This document shows positions 14,444 to 15,299 of a DNA stretch of 15,299 bases, piece after piece (the stretch's first letter is position 1; every line of letters begins with the position of its first letter). The position numbers were made by a program, and so were the translations under genes. The notes beneath the pieces are model-generated. The model ran no database searches, had not been told where the DNA came from, and saw nothing but the letters and a program-made list of their open reading frames with translations. The stretch is from Desulfofustis sp. (GTDB lineage Bacteria; Desulfobacterota; Desulfobulbia; Desulfobulbales; Desulfocapsaceae), in assembly GCA_029287755.1 (NCBI GenBank), contig JARFQM010000169.1, positions 1 to 15,299 on the forward strand. Direction: 5' to 3'.

Positions 14444-14881
14444 ATGGAAACACGGACATTCGGCGTCGGCTGCCGGGTCACCTTCTCGAAGACCGTTGGC
14501 GAGAGCGACATTTACCTGTTCGCCGGCATCACCGGCGATCTCTCACCGAACCACGTTGATCGAGAGTTCATGAAGAATACCGCCTACGGCCGCCGAATTG
14601 CCCATGGCTCACTGCTGATCGGGTACATGTCAACAGCCTCGACCATGATCCTGCAAAAATACCCGGCCAGCAATCCCGATATGACCGCGGTGTCACTGGG
14701 ATATGATCGAATCCGCTTTCTCAAACCGGTGTTCATCAACGACACGATTACTGTGCACTATGAAATAGACGCCTTCGACGAGCAGAAGAACCGCAGCCTC
14801 TCAAAGATTGAGATCACCAACCAGCACGGGGAACTGGTGGCGGTGGCCTCCCATATACTCAAGTGGGTACCGAACTCCTGA
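14444..14881 (+). CDS. MaoC-like (R)-specific enoyl-CoA hydratase-type protein
   Basis: A 145-residue single hot-dog-fold protein. The hydratase motif is intact: FAGITGDLSPNHVD (26-39) with catalytic Asp32 and His37, then RRIAHGSLLIGYMSTASTM (50-68). The C-terminal half has IRFLKPVFINDTI and VHYEI, the usual MaoC pattern. Known relatives (PhaJ type, about 135-150 residues) hydrate trans-2-enoyl-CoA to (R)-3-hydroxyacyl-CoA. Others act on dicarboxylic CoA esters such as mesaconyl-CoA, so the substrate is uncertain. AAGAGGAT precedes the ATG. It is divergent from the TRAP array and convergent with aroE (13 bp between stops), so it is not part of either transcription unit. A link to the sugar-acid cluster is not supported by sequence. 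Confidence 0.87.
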   Translation: METRTFGVGCRVTFSKTVGESDIYLFAGITGDLSPNHVDREFMKNTAYGRRIAHGSLLIGYMSTASTMILQKYPASNPDMTAVSLGYDRIRFLKPVFINDTITVHYEIDAFDEQKNRSLSKIEITNQHGELVAVASHILKWVPNS

Positions 14882-14894
14882 AGACGGAACCGAT

Positions 14895-15299
14895 TCAGAT
14901 CATTTTAACAATTTCCCTCTCCAGCACCTCTTCCATCACCCCGACCGGCGCCTGACGGCCGGTGTACAGCTCTACCTGTCCGCAGGCCTGATGCAGCAGC
15001 ATCCTTGCTCCCGGTACGACCCTGCACCCGGCGCTTGCGGCCAGGCGCAGCAACCGGGTTTGAGGTGGAAGAAAGACCACATCCATGACGATGGTGTCTG
15101 GGGGCAGCGATGTTGCCAGCATGCTCTCGGCGAGCGGACAAACAGTTGGAGATTGAAAACCGCTGGACGTGCAATTGATCAGAATATCGAATTCCGCACA
15201 CCCCGGAAATTCATCCAGAACTCCTCCGAAGTCGAGGTTAAATTCATCGGCCAGCAGTCGGGCCGGTTTAACGGATCGATTGTACACCGTTACCCGGGC
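14895..15299 (-). CDS. aroE: Shikimate 5-dehydrogenase, C-terminal part
   Basis: The frame is open to the window edge, so the N-terminal catalytic domain is missing and only the last 134 residues are seen. They begin ARVTVYNRS, the NADP-binding loop of AroE with its Asn-Arg-Ser. DILINCTSSGFQSP, VMDVVFLPPQTRLLRLA and GCRVVPGARMLLHQACGQ follow, the last being the well-known AroE C-terminal helix with its Gln. It reduces 3-dehydroshikimate to shikimate in aromatic amino-acid synthesis. The missing N-terminus could hold a fused 3-dehydroquinate dehydratase domain, as in some bacteria; this cannot be judged here. It converges with the maoC-like gene. A catabolic quinate/shikimate dehydrogenase is a less likely reading. 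Confidence 0.9.
   Translation of the reverse strand, partial: ARVTVYNRSVKPARLLADEFNLDFGGVLDEFPGCAEFDILINCTSSGFQSPTVCPLAESMLATSLPPDTIVMDVVFLPPQTRLLRLAASAGCRVVPGARMLLHQACGQVELYTGRQAPVGVMEEVLEREIVKMI

Noticed and set aside
14895..15299. Shikimate dehydrogenase as part of the catabolic locus
   Set aside because: It is separated by the maoC-like gene and a divergent region; the motifs fit an ordinary biosynthetic AroE.
1..15299. CRISPR arrays, tRNA/rRNA genes, insertion sequences, phage or toxin-antitoxin genes
   Set aside because: I looked for regular short repeats, transposase motifs, terminal inverted repeats and cloverleaf-like segments and found none.

Overview
The window looks like a piece of a Gram-negative bacterial chromosome with moderately high GC. 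The mix of a pspABC envelope-stress operon, a CoA-transferase fused to an acetyltransferase, AcuB/AcuC-like proteins and a TRAP transporter suggests an anaerobic Desulfobacterota (deltaproteobacterial) type of organism. That placement rests on general resemblance, not on a marker gene. I see no rRNA, tRNA, CRISPR array, insertion sequence or phage gene.

Left end (1-1150, + strand): the 3' part of pspA, then pspB and pspC, closed by a strong intrinsic terminator. A lone PilZ-domain gene (c-di-GMP receptor type) faces them on the - strand (1179-1517).

Acetyl-group section (1655-5424): a - strand gene encodes an acetyl-CoA hydrolase/transferase domain fused to a C-terminal GNAT (protein acetyltransferase type) domain. 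Divergent from it on the + strand are an AcuC-like zinc deacetylase and an AcuB-like CBS-CBS-ACT protein. Together they supply the three domain types of the Bacillus acuABC locus, with the AcuA role carried as a fusion on a CoA-transferase. I take this to be a local acetylation/deacetylation switch on acetate/CoA metabolism; it is the most interesting system in the window.

Catabolic section (5520-14122): an IlvD/Edd-type [2Fe-2S] sugar-acid dehydratase (+ strand) converges, with 4 bp between stop codons, on a long - strand array. In transcription order that array is TRAP binding protein dctP, a hairpin, dctQ, dctM, a classical SDR, an extended SDR/epimerase, a LigI/galactarolactone-isomerase-like amidohydrolase and a D-2-hydroxyacid dehydrogenase. 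The set reads as uptake and oxidation of a sugar, sugar acid or lactone: TRAP import, SDR oxidation to a lactone or keto form, lactone opening or isomerisation, dehydration to a 2-keto-3-deoxy acid, then NAD(P)H-linked 2-oxoacid chemistry. No aldolase, kinase or regulator is present here, so substrate and end product stay open.

Right end (14123-15299): a 321-bp divergent regulatory region, a MaoC-type enoyl-CoA hydratase-like gene (+), and the C-terminal part of a shikimate dehydrogenase (aroE, -) that runs off the window.
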